64,000 bases of DNA from Hoylesella loescheii DSM 19665 = JCM 12249 = ATCC 15930 (GCF_000378085.1 NZ_KB899218.1:62001-126000), one strand, 5' to 3'; counted from the first letter of the stretch, positions 18,324 through 28,508 are shown. Numbers and translations are program-made. The notes: generated by a model from the sequence alone, not told the origin.

Positions 18324-19328
18324 ATGAAAACAGAAAACGAGCATATTGACAACCTGACACGCCACTTTGTGCAAGGCGACATCACTGCCGAGGGACTTTG
18401 CGAACTGAACAATTTCGTTCACCAAAGCGAGGAAAACAGGCAGTATGTACGTAACTTGCGCGAGCTGCTTTTCGACCGAGCCGCAACAAAAGCCCACGAG
18501 GAGTTCGACGTTGAACAGGCCCTACATCGTTTTATTACCCATGTACACAAGGGCGCAGCAGGCGAAAAGCAGACGAGGCGCAAGCCAATAAGGCTGCTTA
18601 TAAAGATTGCGGTGGCTTTTCTCCTTATTCTTCTGCCCGTGGCGGGCTATTTCTTGGGCATGCAAAAGGTAAATCAGCAGTTTGCCATGATAGAAACATC
18701 GGCCCCAGGCGGTTCACAACTCACCATCGTTCTGCCCGACGGCAGCAAAGTAAAACTCAATTCTGGTTCTACCATCAGGTACTCACAAGGCTTCGGTATC
18801 TCTGATCGAAAAATCTATCTACGTGGAGAAGGCTTCTTCACCGTAAAGCACAACGAGCAGCTACCATTATCTATTGTTACCAAAGACGTTATTCTGCACG
18901 ATCTCGGAACTGCCTTTAAGGTGAGCAATTATAAGGAAGACCAGCACGTTATGGTTAGCCTTTACGAGGGCGAACTAAGCGTAGACAACCTTATTTCGCA
19001 ACAAAAGGGCCTATCGATGAAGCCAGGCGAGCGCATCGTCGTTAACAAGACAACGGGCCACCTTTCAAGAGAAAGCCTCAAAGAAACCATGGAAGAGGGG
19101 GCAAGCATGAACACCCTATACTTCGACAACCTAACGCTTGAAGACATTGCACCCGTACTTTCGAGAAATTTTGGCGTGCAGATAGACGTTGCACAAGAAG
19201 TGCGCAACAGGCGTTTCTACCTCATATTTAATAAGCGAACAAGCAACATCGAACAAATACTACAAACAATGACCCAAACGGGACACGTAAAATGCAGTAT
19301 GGCAAACGGGCGTTACCGGCTTTACTAG
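18324..19328 (+). CDS. FecR-family anti-sigma factor
   Basis: A 334-residue single-pass inner-membrane regulator. The N-terminal cytoplasmic part (residues 1-90) would hold the sigma factor. A membrane helix follows (about 92-114, LLIKIAVAFLLILLPVAGYF). The periplasmic FecR domain begins ETSAPGGSQLTIVLPDGSKV, and a C-terminal DUF4974-type domain (about 260-334) begins LYFDNLTLEDIAPVLSRNF. In known systems the periplasmic domain touches the STN domain of the outer-membrane receptor. It lies 120 nt after the sigma gene and 68 nt before susC. Confidence 0.93.
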   Translation: MKTENEHIDNLTRHFVQGDITAEGLCELNNFVHQSEENRQYVRNLRELLFDRAATKAHEEFDVEQALHRFITHVHKGAAGEKQTRRKPIRLLIKIAVAFLLILLPVAGYFLGMQKVNQQFAMIETSAPGGSQLTIVLPDGSKVKLNSGSTIRYSQGFGISDRKIYLRGEGFFTVKHNEQLPLSIVTKDVILHDLGTAFKVSNYKEDQHVMVSLYEGELSVDNLISQQKGLSMKPGERIVVNKTTGHLSRESLKETMEEGASMNTLYFDNLTLEDIAPVLSRNFGVQIDVAQEVRNRRFYLIFNKRTSNIEQILQTMTQTGHVKCSMANGRYRLY

Positions 19329-19396
19329 CATCGTCTCGCAATCACATCACCTAATGTATATCATCACTAAACAATTTATAACTAATTCAATTTGAC

Positions 19397-22300
19397 ATGA
19401 GAACATTAACGAAAAAGTTTCTGCTCGCAACCTTCCTTGCACTATCAATGGAGGTTTCAGCCAAAGCGAGTATGGTAACGATGAATCTCCAGAACGTCAC
19501 AGTGAAGGAGGCTATCGTTGATTTGCAAAAGAACACAGGTTACTCGGTTGTTATCTATGCCAAAGACGTAGATATGAACCGACGTGTAAACGTTGAGGCA
19601 CGCAACGAAAAGGTATCGAGCGTTGTGGGCCAGATCCTTGCTGGGCAAAACGTTACTTACGAAATAAACGGCAAAACCATTGTGGTGAGCCAGCGTAAAA
19701 GCGACCCTTCGGAAAGCGCGCGCACCCAAAAGGGGGACGAAAAAAAGCAGCGCGTAAAGGGAAATGTTGTAGACGAACAGGGCCAACCCATCATTGGGGC
19801 ATCGGTTGTAGACAAAGCCACCAATACCGGCACTGTTACCGACATTGATGGAAACTTTGTTCTCGATGTAGCCACAGGCACCGAGCTCACCATTAGCTAT
19901 GTGGGCTATACCGACTATAAGCTACGCGCTTCGCAAAACATGAACGTACAGCTTAAGCCCAACACCAAACTGCTAGACGATGTGGTTGTGGTGGGTTACG
20001 GTAGTCAGAAGAAAGTAGACGTAACAGGTTCTATCGCATCGGTTACTGGCAAAGACATCGCACGTTCGCCAATGGCCAACCTCACCAACTCTATCGGTGG
20101 AAAGCTGGCTGGTTTGCGCGTTGTTCAGCGTTCGGGAGAGCCTGGTAAGGATGGCAGCAACATCGACATACGTGGTTATGGCACAGCGTTGGTAGTGGTA
20201 GATGGCGTTCCAAGCAGCTTCGATCAAATCGATCCGAACGAAATTGAAAGCATTACCATCCTGAAAGATGCCTCTGCAGCGGTGTATGGTATTCGTGCCG
20301 CCAATGGCGTTATCTTGGTTACCACGAAGCGTGGAGGCTCGCAAGCCACGAAGATTGAGCTTAATTCAACCTTCAGTTGGCAACGTCCAACCATCTATCC
20401 CGAGCTTTGCAACGCTGCCCAGTTTGCCGAGCTTACCGACGAAGACCTAGTGAACCGTGGCAAGCAACCCACATTCGGCCGCGAAAAGCTAGAGAAATGG
20501 CGTGCAGGTGGCGAAGGCTACGAAAGCACCGACTGGTATAACGAGGTGGTAAGACCATGGGCTCCGCAACAACAATACAACCTCAACGTACGTGGCGGTA
20601 CAGACAAGGCCCGTTACTTTGCATCGCTGGGCTATCTCAACGAAGGTGGTATTTGGCGTTCTAACAGTTCGAATTTCCAGCGTTTTAACTTTCGCTCTAA
20701 CCTGGACGTACAGATAACCGACGGCCTGTCGGCATCGTTGTCGCTGTCGGGACAGAAAGGAAAACGGAATTCTTCGCCGTGGGATCCTTTCTATGTGATG
20801 GCATCCATACAGCAAACGTTCCCTACATCAAAAGTGTATGCCAATAACAACCCCAACTATTACGCAACTACCAACATCGTTGCACGTAACGCCAAAGCCG
20901 TTACCGACCCCAACATCATGGGTTACGACAGGTCGCAAAACAAGCGATTCGAGGGTACGGCATCACTCACCTACGACTTCCAGAAGCTTAAAGGGCTGTC
21001 GTTGAAGGGTCTGTTCTATTATCGCAACATCGACGATTACCGCAACTTGTTCCAAAAGAAGTATAACTTCTACGCTTACGACAAGGCTGCCGACAGGTAC
21101 GACGTTACTTTTACGGGATTTAACCCCTCAAACCTTAAACGCTCGATGTGGAACGATGAGACCTACATGTTGCAGGCTTCGATTAGCTACGAGAACACCT
21201 TTGCCAAGCTGCACCATGTAAAGGGCTTGCTATTGTCTGAGACAACCCGTACCAAATACCACAGTCTGGATGGTTTTCGTGAGTTTAACATCGATGCCTT
21301 TCCCGAGCCAGACAACGGCAACGAAAAGAATAAGAGTAACGGAGGAAATAGCTCACAAAGCGGTCGTATCGGTTATGTGGGCCGAATAGACTACGACTAT
21401 GCTGGCCGTTATCTCGTTGAATTCAGCTTCCGCTACGACGGTTCGTCCAAGTTCGAAAAATCAAAGCGTTGGGGTTTCTTCCCTTCCGTATCCGCTGGAT
21501 GGCGCATTAGCGAAGAGCCTTTTATGAAGAAGTTCAACCATATACTAGACAACCTGAAGCTTCGTGCCTCTTGGGGACGCCTGGGCGACGACGAATCGGT
21601 AGAAGGATACCAATATCTAGAAGGCTACACCTACCCAAATAGCTCTTATCTCTTTGGCGGCGATGTCTTCAAAACCCTAATTCCAAAAGGATTGGCAAAC
21701 AAGAATATCACTTGGTACACTTCCGATATCTACAACCTTGGACTAGATTTCGACCTTTGGCATGGGCTACTTTCAGGAACACTAGAACTGTTCTATCGCC
21801 ATCGCGACGGCTTGCTAGCCACTCGCGCAGCTTCTTTGCCCACGACGTTTGGTGCCAACCTGCCCCAAGAGAACCTAAATTCTGATAGCAATCGAGGTTT
21901 CGAACTGCAACTGACTCACCACAACAAGATAGGTGATCTAACCTACGACGTTATGGGAAACTTCTCTTTCTCGCGTGCTAGGCACGACTATGTGGAACGC
22001 AACGCATCGCTAAACGACAACGACAATTGGCGAAACAACACCAACGGACGTAACAAGAACATTTGGTGGGGTTACAAGGCGATTGGCCAATTCCAGTCGG
22101 AAGACGAGATTGCAAACTCTCCTATCCAAGACGGAAACGGCAATCAAGACCTTAATCCAGGCGATATCAAGTACGAAGACTATAACCATGACGGCGTGAT
22201 TGACGATAACGACGTTCAGCCGATAGGTCGTGGTACAACGCCAGAGATTATGTATGGTCTTACACTTAACGCGCAATGGAAGGGCTTCGACCTAACCGTG

Positions 22301-22735
22301 TTCTTCCAAGGAGCAGGCAATTTCAATGCGCTACTATCAAACGACATGGCTCACCCCTTATATAATGGTTCGAACACGCCAACTGCATTCATGGACCGTT
22401 GGCATCACGAAGACATCTACGACACGTCTTCGCCATGGGTTCCAGGCAAATATCCATCTACGTACGCTAGCGGGAAGCAAAACAACCGACGGGTTTCATC
22501 GTTCTGGCTACAAAACTCGAGCTACCTGCGCTTAAAGGAATTGCAACTCGGTTATACGCTACCAAAGAGCTTGATACAGCGTGTTGGACTTGAAAACGTG
22601 CGCGTTTTCTTATCGGGCTTTAACCTCCTTACCTTCACTGGCATGGATCTGCTCGACCCCGAAGCCACTGGCGGCCCTGGCAGATACTATCCGCAATTGA
22701 AGGTTATCTCTTTCGGTCTTAACGTTAAGTTATAA
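19397..22735 (+). CDS. SusC-like TonB-dependent receptor with STN domain
   Basis: A 1112-residue outer-membrane importer. After a signal peptide (about 1-24) comes an STN signalling domain (about 28-100, with NLQNVTVKEAIVDLQKNTGY). A carboxypeptidase-D-like regulatory domain follows (about 118-190, RVKGNVVDEQGQPIIGASVV), then a plug beginning DDVVVVGYGSQKKVDVTG with the RGYGTALVVVDG segment, and a beta-barrel ending in the aromatic-rich C-terminus KVISFGLNVKL. The STN domain fits the neighbouring FecI/FecR pair: ligand import and gene induction are probably linked. It is paired with the SusD gene 27 nt downstream. Confidence 0.95.
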   Translation: MRTLTKKFLLATFLALSMEVSAKASMVTMNLQNVTVKEAIVDLQKNTGYSVVIYAKDVDMNRRVNVEARNEKVSSVVGQILAGQNVTYEINGKTIVVSQRKSDPSESARTQKGDEKKQRVKGNVVDEQGQPIIGASVVDKATNTGTVTDIDGNFVLDVATGTELTISYVGYTDYKLRASQNMNVQLKPNTKLLDDVVVVGYGSQKKVDVTGSIASVTGKDIARSPMANLTNSIGGKLAGLRVVQRSGEPGKDGSNIDIRGYGTALVVVDGVPSSFDQIDPNEIESITILKDASAAVYGIRAANGVILVTTKRGGSQATKIELNSTFSWQRPTIYPELCNAAQFAELTDEDLVNRGKQPTFGREKLEKWRAGGEGYESTDWYNEVVRPWAPQQQYNLNVRGGTDKARYFASLGYLNEGGIWRSNSSNFQRFNFRSNLDVQITDGLSASLSLSGQKGKRNSSPWDPFYVMASIQQTFPTSKVYANNNPNYYATTNIVARNAKAVTDPNIMGYDRSQNKRFEGTASLTYDFQKLKGLSLKGLFYYRNIDDYRNLFQKKYNFYAYDKAADRYDVTFTGFNPSNLKRSMWNDETYMLQASISYENTFAKLHHVKGLLLSETTRTKYHSLDGFREFNIDAFPEPDNGNEKNKSNGGNSSQSGRIGYVGRIDYDYAGRYLVEFSFRYDGSSKFEKSKRWGFFPSVSAGWRISEEPFMKKFNHILDNLKLRASWGRLGDDESVEGYQYLEGYTYPNSSYLFGGDVFKTLIPKGLANKNITWYTSDIYNLGLDFDLWHGLLSGTLELFYRHRDGLLATRAASLPTTFGANLPQENLNSDSNRGFELQLTHHNKIGDLTYDVMGNFSFSRARHDYVERNASLNDNDNWRNNTNGRNKNIWWGYKAIGQFQSEDEIANSPIQDGNGNQDLNPGDIKYEDYNHDGVIDDNDVQPIGRGTTPEIMYGLTLNAQWKGFDLTVFFQGAGNFNALLSNDMAHPLYNGSNTPTAFMDRWHHEDIYDTSSPWVPGKYPSTYASGKQNNRRVSSFWLQNSSYLRLKELQLGYTLPKSLIQRVGLENVRVFLSGFNLLTFTGMDLLDPEATGGPGRYYPQLKVISFGLNVKL

Positions 22736-22762
22736 CATCAGATCACATTAAAGAACTGACAG

Positions 22763-24547
22763 ATGAAAAATCTCAAATCATATATCGGCCTAGTGTGCAT
22801 TGTGGCACTTGCCGTTTCATGCAACAACGTGCTCGACACCTCGCCAACAAACCTCTTGAACGACAACCAAGTGTGGAGTAGTAAGAATGCAATAGATGCC
22901 TATATGGGCCAGTTGTACGATGAAATGCAGGTTGAAGACCTGGAATATCATATCGAAAGCGAAGGCCAATACCTCTCCGAGTTCACCGATGAAGCCGTTC
23001 GGTCGTACACTTGGGGAAGAGCTAACTACGCATTGATACCCGAAGGCGTCTTCGGATGGTGGGGTTTTCAGCAGGTTAGAAACATAAACACCTTCCTTGA
23101 CAACATTAACAATGCCGCTGCTCTTACTCCCGAAGAGCGAAAAGTATATGAGGCCGAGGCCCGTTTCTGCCGTGCCATGAACTATTTTGCCATGGTTAAG
23201 CGCTATGGAGGCGTGCCCTTGGTTACCGTTGCACAAAAATATGATGGTGGTGACGTCAAAACCTTGCAACTGCCTAGAAACAAGGAGTACGAGATTTACG
23301 ACTTCATCAAGGATGAATGTCAAGCCATCCAATCTATGCTTCCCGAAAGCCGAGAGGGCGAAGACCAATATCGCGCTACGCGTTATGCCGCCTACGCCCT
23401 TGAATGCCGCGCCATGTTGTATGCCGCTAGCGAAGCTAAATACGGCAATGTAGACCTCAATGGACTGATCGGTATTCCCGCAGAGAAGGCCGAAGGCTAT
23501 TGGAAAGCTGCCAAGGCTGCCGCAGAAAAGATCATCAACTCTGGTAAATATGCCCTCTATACAGCCAAAACCGACAAGGCGGAGAACTTCCAATACCTCT
23601 TTCTTGACGAGAGTTCGGCCAACAAAGAGCAAATTTTCACCAAGGCTTTCGACACCTCCAACAAGGGTGGAACCTTTGATTACTTCAATGCACCACAGAG
23701 TTTTAAGCTCGACTACGGTTGTGTTACCAACCCCACCGAAGACTTTGTTGCCGAATTCGAATATAAAGACGGCAGCGACGGTGCTTTGAAAGTGAACGAC
23801 GCCAGCGGAAATCCAATCAAGTATGCAGACCCAACCGACTTGTTCAAGGATAAAGACCCGCGTATGCTTGGTTCAATTCTCTACCCATTTAGTCCATGGC
23901 AAGGAAACAGGGTTGAAGTGCGCAAGGGCATCATCAAGCCCGATGGAACCATCGTAACGGCTAGTTCGTTGAGCGATAAATATGAAGGCACCAACACCAC
24001 CATCGCAGCAAAAGACGGCACGCTTACCTCTACCGACGTAACGAAAACTGGTTTCTACATCAAGAAGTTTATGACTCCTAATAAGGTTGTAGACTATGAA
24101 AAGGGCGAAACAAACTGGATGGTGTTCCGCTATGCAGAAGTGTTGCTCAACTATGCCGAAGCCTGCGTAGAGCTTGGAGATAATGCCGAGGCGCTCAGGG
24201 CAGTAAACCTCATCCGCGAACGTGCAGGTATCGCTCCGCGTACAAGCATCAACCGCGACCAAGTACGCCACGAACGCAAGATTGAATTGGCCTTCGAGAA
24301 CCACCGCTGGTGGGATATCAGGCGCTGGCACATTGCCGACCAATTGCTCAACGCTAAGCAATTCAAGGCCCTAAATCCCTATCTCGTTTGGGAAGATGGT
24401 AAAGACGTATCGCAAATGAAGTACATCTTCAAGGTTGAGGATGCACCAAAGAACACGCGGACATTCCTACCTAAGCTTTATTACGAGCGCATACCGTCCG
24501 ACGCCATCTCTACCAATCCCAACATCATACAAAACCCTGGTTACTAA
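22763..24547 (+). CDS. SusD-like glycan-binding lipoprotein
   Basis: A 594-residue surface lipoprotein that would cap the SusC barrel and bind the glycan. The lipobox cysteine is C20 (ALAVSCNN). SusD features are the N-terminal LDTSPTN, the helical TPR-like region (AEARFCRAMNYFAMVKRYGG), and the C-terminal RYAEVLLNYAEACVELG and RHERKIELAFENHRWWDIRR motifs. It lies 27 nt after susC and 6 nt before the next lipoprotein, so it is in one operon. Confidence 0.95.
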   Translation: MKNLKSYIGLVCIVALAVSCNNVLDTSPTNLLNDNQVWSSKNAIDAYMGQLYDEMQVEDLEYHIESEGQYLSEFTDEAVRSYTWGRANYALIPEGVFGWWGFQQVRNINTFLDNINNAAALTPEERKVYEAEARFCRAMNYFAMVKRYGGVPLVTVAQKYDGGDVKTLQLPRNKEYEIYDFIKDECQAIQSMLPESREGEDQYRATRYAAYALECRAMLYAASEAKYGNVDLNGLIGIPAEKAEGYWKAAKAAAEKIINSGKYALYTAKTDKAENFQYLFLDESSANKEQIFTKAFDTSNKGGTFDYFNAPQSFKLDYGCVTNPTEDFVAEFEYKDGSDGALKVNDASGNPIKYADPTDLFKDKDPRMLGSILYPFSPWQGNRVEVRKGIIKPDGTIVTASSLSDKYEGTNTTIAAKDGTLTSTDVTKTGFYIKKFMTPNKVVDYEKGETNWMVFRYAEVLLNYAEACVELGDNAEALRAVNLIRERAGIAPRTSINRDQVRHERKIELAFENHRWWDIRRWHIADQLLNAKQFKALNPYLVWEDGKDVSQMKYIFKVEDAPKNTRTFLPKLYYERIPSDAISTNPNIIQNPGY

Positions 24548-24553
24548 AATCGC

Positions 24554-25213
24554 ATGGAAATGAAAAAGATATTATTGTCTCTTACAGCTTGCCTAGCCTT
24601 GCTTGCCAGCTGTGGCATCGATAACTACGACGAGCCTACGGGTTCTATATCCGGAGGTATCTACGATGCGGAAACCCAAGAGCTCATTCCCGCACAGTCG
24701 CCCAATGGTGCGCGTGTGCAGGTTGTGCAAGACGGCTACAGCCAACCCACCAACTTCTGGTGCAAGCCCGACGGCACTTTCGAGAACACCCGCATCTTCC
24801 CTGGGAAATACAAACTCACCGTTCAAGGTCCGTTTGTAGCCTCAACCGTTACCGAACAGGAAGTGAACATCCCCTCGTCGAACGTCAAGGTGATGGTTGA
24901 ACCTAACCTGCGTATTACCGCAACGGCCAAACTTACGGGCAATACGCTGGACATCGACTACACGGTAAACCAAAACAGCAAGTCTACGGGCACGGTTAGC
25001 ACGATTGAAATATTGTGCGGCAACACCATTGGACTTAGCGTAACCACGTCGAAAAAGCGTGCGAAGATTAGCACCGACGATCAACCCATTGGCCAACAAC
25101 ACCATTATACGATGGAGAATATTGACACCAAGGGTGCGGTCTTTGTGCGTGTAGCTGCCAAAACATCCGAAACATCATATTATAATTACTCTACCTTGCT
25201 GAAGCTGAAATAA
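24554..25213 (+). CDS. DUF3823-like surface lipoprotein
   Basis: A 219-residue lipoprotein with lipobox cysteine C20 (ALLASCGIDN) and the opening DNYDEPTGSISGGIYDAETQ. It is followed by a beta-sandwich-like segment (TFENTRIFPGKYKLTVQGPF), a pattern I associate with DUF3823 proteins found beside SusD. It probably assists glycan binding at the surface, but its role is not defined. An alternative start two codons in (MKKILL) is possible. A strong terminator follows at 25239. Confidence 0.8.
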   Translation: MEMKKILLSLTACLALLASCGIDNYDEPTGSISGGIYDAETQELIPAQSPNGARVQVVQDGYSQPTNFWCKPDGTFENTRIFPGKYKLTVQGPFVASTVTEQEVNIPSSNVKVMVEPNLRITATAKLTGNTLDIDYTVNQNSKSTGTVSTIEILCGNTIGLSVTTSKKRAKISTDDQPIGQQHHYTMENIDTKGAVFVRVAAKTSETSYYNYSTLLKLK

Positions 25214-25238
25214 CATATAGGCTTTAATAGGTGTACAT

Positions 25239-25280
25239 CGTCCCGGTTGGGAATATCCTCTCGACCGGGACGTTTTTTTT
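25239..25280 (+). terminator. Rho-independent terminator after the SusCD operon
   Basis: CGTCCCGGT (25239-25247) and ACCGGGACG (25264-25272) form a perfect 9-bp stem with a 16-nt loop, followed by eight T. It separates the lipoprotein gene from the hexosaminidase gene 18 nt beyond the T-run, so the latter depends on read-through or on a promoter I cannot see. Confidence 0.9.
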
Positions 25281-25297
25281 AAATACTTCAACAAACG

Positions 25298-27232
25298 ATG
25301 AAAAAAAACATTCTATTGTTACTGTTACTCGCGGCAAGCCTATGTTTGCCTGCATCCGCCATCAACAAAAAACCATTCACCATTCCCGAGGTTAAGGAGT
25401 GGAAAGGCGCAGAAGGCACGCTCACCCTTTCAGGTCGCATCGTGTGCAATGGCGTAGGAGAGAGGCGGATTGCACAGCAATTGGCCGACGATTATCGGCA
25501 GATGTTCGGCACAGCGCTGACCATTGCCCAAGGCAAGGCACAGAAGGGCGACATCGTGTTGAGCCTTAAAGCCCCCAAGACGTTGGGCGAAGAGGGCTAC
25601 ACCATGTCGATAAACGCTCAGGCTACCATCGCCGCCACCAACCGAAAGGGCCTTTATTGGGGTACACGAACCCTGTTGCAACTAGCCGAACAATCCGAAA
25701 CACGCGCACTGCCATGTGGCTTTATCAGTGATGCTCCCGATTATCCGTTCCGCGGATTTATGCTCGACTGCGGTCGAAAGTTCTTTTCCATGCCCATGCT
25801 TCGCCAGTATGTGCGCATGATGGCTTACTATAAGATGAACGTTTTCCATATTCATCTTAACGACAATGCCTTCCATTGGTTCTACAACGAAGATTGGAGC
25901 CGCACGCCTGCTGCTTTCCGCATGGAGAGCAATTGGTTTCCTGGCCTCACAGCTCGCGACGGACACTACACCAAAAAAGAATTCATCGCCCTACAACAGT
26001 TAGCCGACAGCCTGGGTGTAGAGATCATTCCCGAGATAGACGTTCCTGCCCACTGCCTCGCGCTCACACGTTTTCGTCCCGAACTTATCAGCAAAGATTA
26101 CCCACCCGATCATCTCGACCTGCTCAATCCCAAAACGCAAGAATTCTGCGACTCGCTCTTTACCGAGTACCTTGAAGGCAAAAGCCCCGTTTTTCGCGGT
26201 AAATACGTGCACGTAGGAACCGACGAATACTCGAATAAAGACCAAAACGTGGTGGAGAAATTCCGTGCTTTCACCGACCATTATATCCGTTTGGTGGAGA
26301 AGTTCAACCGCAAGGCGGTGGTGTGGGGTCAGCAAACGCATGCCAAAGGCACAACACCCATCAAGGTGAAAGATGTGTTGATGTTCTCATGGTCTAACGA
26401 TTACTCCAAGCCCGACGAGATGATGAAGCTTGGCTACAACCTTGTGAGCATCCCCGACGGACAAGTGTACATCGTGCCGAAGGCTGGCTATTACTTCGAT
26501 TACCTCAACACGAAGATGCTTTACAACGAATGGACACCCGCAAACATCAACGGTATGAAGTTCCCCGAACGTCATAAGCAAATCGAGGGTGGTGCCTTCG
26601 CCGTGTGGAACGACATCGTGGGCAATGGCATCAGCGACAAGGATGTGCATTATCGTGTGCTGCCCGCACTGCAAACCATGGCCACCAAGATGTGGACAGG
26701 TGCCAAACCCACATTCGCCTACGATGCGTTTGTTAACAACGCACGCGCATTAAGCGAAGCGCCCGGCATGAACTACGCCGGCTATTATCCTGCGGGAACG
26801 GTGTTGGAACAGCCGTCCGTCGCCCCAAATGCCATGCAGAAGATACCGCAAATTGGTTGGAACTATCGCGTTAGTTTTGATATCGAGGCGCAACAAGAGC
26901 CTCGCGGAACGATACTGTTCTCCTTCGGCGACACGCATTTTTATCTTTCCGACCCCGTTGCAGGCAAGATTGGTTTCTCGCGCGATGGCTATCTCAACAC
27001 GTTCGACTATCAGTTGTTCCCCGGCGAAAAGGTTCGTATGGCCGTTGTTGGCGACAAAGAGAAAACGTCTCTTTACATCAACGACCGCCTTGTGAGCGAT
27101 TTGCCCGTACGAAAGATGAACTTTGGCAAGCGTGGCGACATGTATTACATCAGCACGTTGGTGTTCCCGCTGCATCAGGCAGGCGCTTTCAATAGTAAGA
27201 TAACAAACTTAAAAGCAGAAAGTATGGAGTAG
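25298..27232 (+). CDS. Family 20 beta-N-acetylhexosaminidase
   Basis: A 644-residue secreted glycosidase that removes terminal GlcNAc or GalNAc from glycans. Residues 1-21 are a signal peptide. An N-terminal GH20b-like domain spans about 25-145. The catalytic barrel starts DYPFRGFMLDCGRKFF (about 149) and carries the acid/base pair D309-E310 in KYVHVGTDEYS. The C-terminal part (about 515-640, YRVSFDIEAQQEPRGTILFS and TSLYINDRLVSDL) resembles a concanavalin/LamG-like fold. The family motif usually reads HxGGDE; here a threonine replaces the second glycine. It lies just after the SusCD terminator. Confidence 0.93.
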   Translation: MKKNILLLLLLAASLCLPASAINKKPFTIPEVKEWKGAEGTLTLSGRIVCNGVGERRIAQQLADDYRQMFGTALTIAQGKAQKGDIVLSLKAPKTLGEEGYTMSINAQATIAATNRKGLYWGTRTLLQLAEQSETRALPCGFISDAPDYPFRGFMLDCGRKFFSMPMLRQYVRMMAYYKMNVFHIHLNDNAFHWFYNEDWSRTPAAFRMESNWFPGLTARDGHYTKKEFIALQQLADSLGVEIIPEIDVPAHCLALTRFRPELISKDYPPDHLDLLNPKTQEFCDSLFTEYLEGKSPVFRGKYVHVGTDEYSNKDQNVVEKFRAFTDHYIRLVEKFNRKAVVWGQQTHAKGTTPIKVKDVLMFSWSNDYSKPDEMMKLGYNLVSIPDGQVYIVPKAGYYFDYLNTKMLYNEWTPANINGMKFPERHKQIEGGAFAVWNDIVGNGISDKDVHYRVLPALQTMATKMWTGAKPTFAYDAFVNNARALSEAPGMNYAGYYPAGTVLEQPSVAPNAMQKIPQIGWNYRVSFDIEAQQEPRGTILFSFGDTHFYLSDPVAGKIGFSRDGYLNTFDYQLFPGEKVRMAVVGDKEKTSLYINDRLVSDLPVRKMNFGKRGDMYYISTLVFPLHQAGAFNSKITNLKAESME

Positions 27233-27237
27233 CGGTC

Positions 27238-27277
27238 TTACCCCCTCTCTTCTTTAGCATGGGGAGAGAGGGGGTAA
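27238..27277 (+). terminator. Hairpin after the hexosaminidase gene
   Basis: TTACCCCCTCTC (27238-27249) pairs perfectly with GAGAGGGGGTAA (27266-27277). It starts 6 nt past the stop codon and probably ends the transcript, though no T-run follows. Confidence 0.6.
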
Positions 27278-27362
27278 CATGCCTTAAAAGCTATGCTTCC
27301 AAAAAGCGCTGTCTTAACCCTAAGACAGTACTTTTTCGTTACCCGCTTTGTTACAGCTAAGA

Positions 27363-27443
27363 TGGAATCCTATTCCATGTCATCTGGAATGATGTTCCAA
27401 TTAAGATGGAATGCCGTTCCAGTTAAGATGGAACAGCATTCCA
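27363..27443. repeat. Family A palindrome array, copy 3 (four units)
   Basis: Units begin at 27363, 27385, 27407 and 27429: TGGAATCCTATTCCA, TGGAATGATGTTCCA, TGGAATGCCGTTCCA and TGGAACAGCATTCCA, 22-bp period. It is preceded by GTTACAGCTAAGA and followed by AGATATAGATACCA, both similar to flanks of other copies. Confidence 0.85.
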
Positions 27444-27538
27444 AGATATAGATACCACTTCAATGGCTATTTCTTTACGCCAGTTAGAGCTAACGAACGA
27501 CTCGTAATCACTGATTTACCAATGAGGGATATTGGGCT

Positions 27539-27760
27539 AACTACAGCGTAGTGGTTGGTCTTTTGGAAGGGCAGGGAAACAAAAATGAAAGATTGAAAAG
27601 GTGAAAATATTATATGAAGAAAGAAAAAATAGAGATATGAAATACAACCTACATCCTTTCACCTTTTTACTTTTACGCCTTTTCACTTTTTTATGGCAGC
27701 GACCTACCCAGCTTAAGTGGCGCATCTAAGCTCACAAGCCCGTAGGTCTTGGTCTTTTTC
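27539..27760. repeat. Interrupted family B left arm
   Basis: AACTACAGCGTAGTGGTTGG to GAAGGGCAGGG (27539-27576) and then GCAGCGACCTACCCAGCTTA through GTAGGTCTTGGTCTTTTTC (27696-27760) match consecutive parts of the family B left arm. About 120 bp of AT-rich DNA sits between them. That insert itself has GGTGAAA/TTTCACC complementary ends. No right arm follows before the next full copy. Confidence 0.5.
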
Positions 27761-27855
27761 TGTTGGTTAGTTTGTATGGATATGTTGGTTGATTGTGAGT
27801 TTAGTTCAGCATATTGGAAGAGGAAGGGGCTCCAATAAGCAGGTAGGATGATTAA

Positions 27856-28232
27856 GCGAGTTCGGGATAAAAGAAACTCGTTATGCCAACTACCGCGTAG
27901 CGGTTGGTCTTTTGGCAGGGCAGGGTTGCGAACGAAGTGAGCTACCCTGCCTAAGTTGTACGTGGACAAAGCTAGGCCGAAGGTATTGGTCTTTTTACGT
28001 TTGAACTATCCGCTTGTAGGAAACGAATGGCCAAAAACAATGTTCTTCATCAATAGCATTTACCCCCATATCCCTCTATCGACTAGACAATCAATGCCGT
28101 AAATGTAAAAAGACCAAGACCTACGGCCTTGTTTTGTTATTCCATCTGCTAGGCAGGGTAGCTCACCTCGTTCGCAACCCTGCCCTATCAACGGGCCAAC
28201 CGCTATGCGGTAGTTGGCATAATAGACGTCTG
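27856..28232. repeat. Family B nested palindrome, full copy 1
   Basis: About 377 bp. The outer left arm begins GCGAGTTCGGGATAA and runs through CAACTACCGCGTAGCGGTTG and GGGCAGGGTTGCGAACGAAG. The right arm returns the complement, CTCGTTCGCAACCCTGCCC through CCGCTATGCGGTAGTTGG. An inner pair of about 30 bp (27972-28002 with 28101-28131, including AAGGT[A]TTGGTCTTTTTAC and its complement) surrounds a unique core of about 100 bp. The last 40 bp of the right end seen at 38672 are missing or replaced here. No protein-like frame. Confidence 0.7.
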
Positions 28233-28508
28233 TTGCATCAGGACTAGGTCAATGGTATATGGTGATAACCTCGAAATGGTGCTTTCTTTGTTTTCTCAAC
28301 CCCCATCAGTTGCGATGCGATAGGTTAACGATGGTATGTCATCGTCTAAAAAGGATGAACTTAGGATGCCATCTTTCAACTTGCAACCCCATATCTTTAC
28401 CAATACGAAAACATCCCTATATATAATAAGGTGTATAATGCGATTAGGCAGATAACGCAAATGATGGACTACAAAATAAGAGCGTTCTGTCAACGCATAC
28501 CCCACCCC

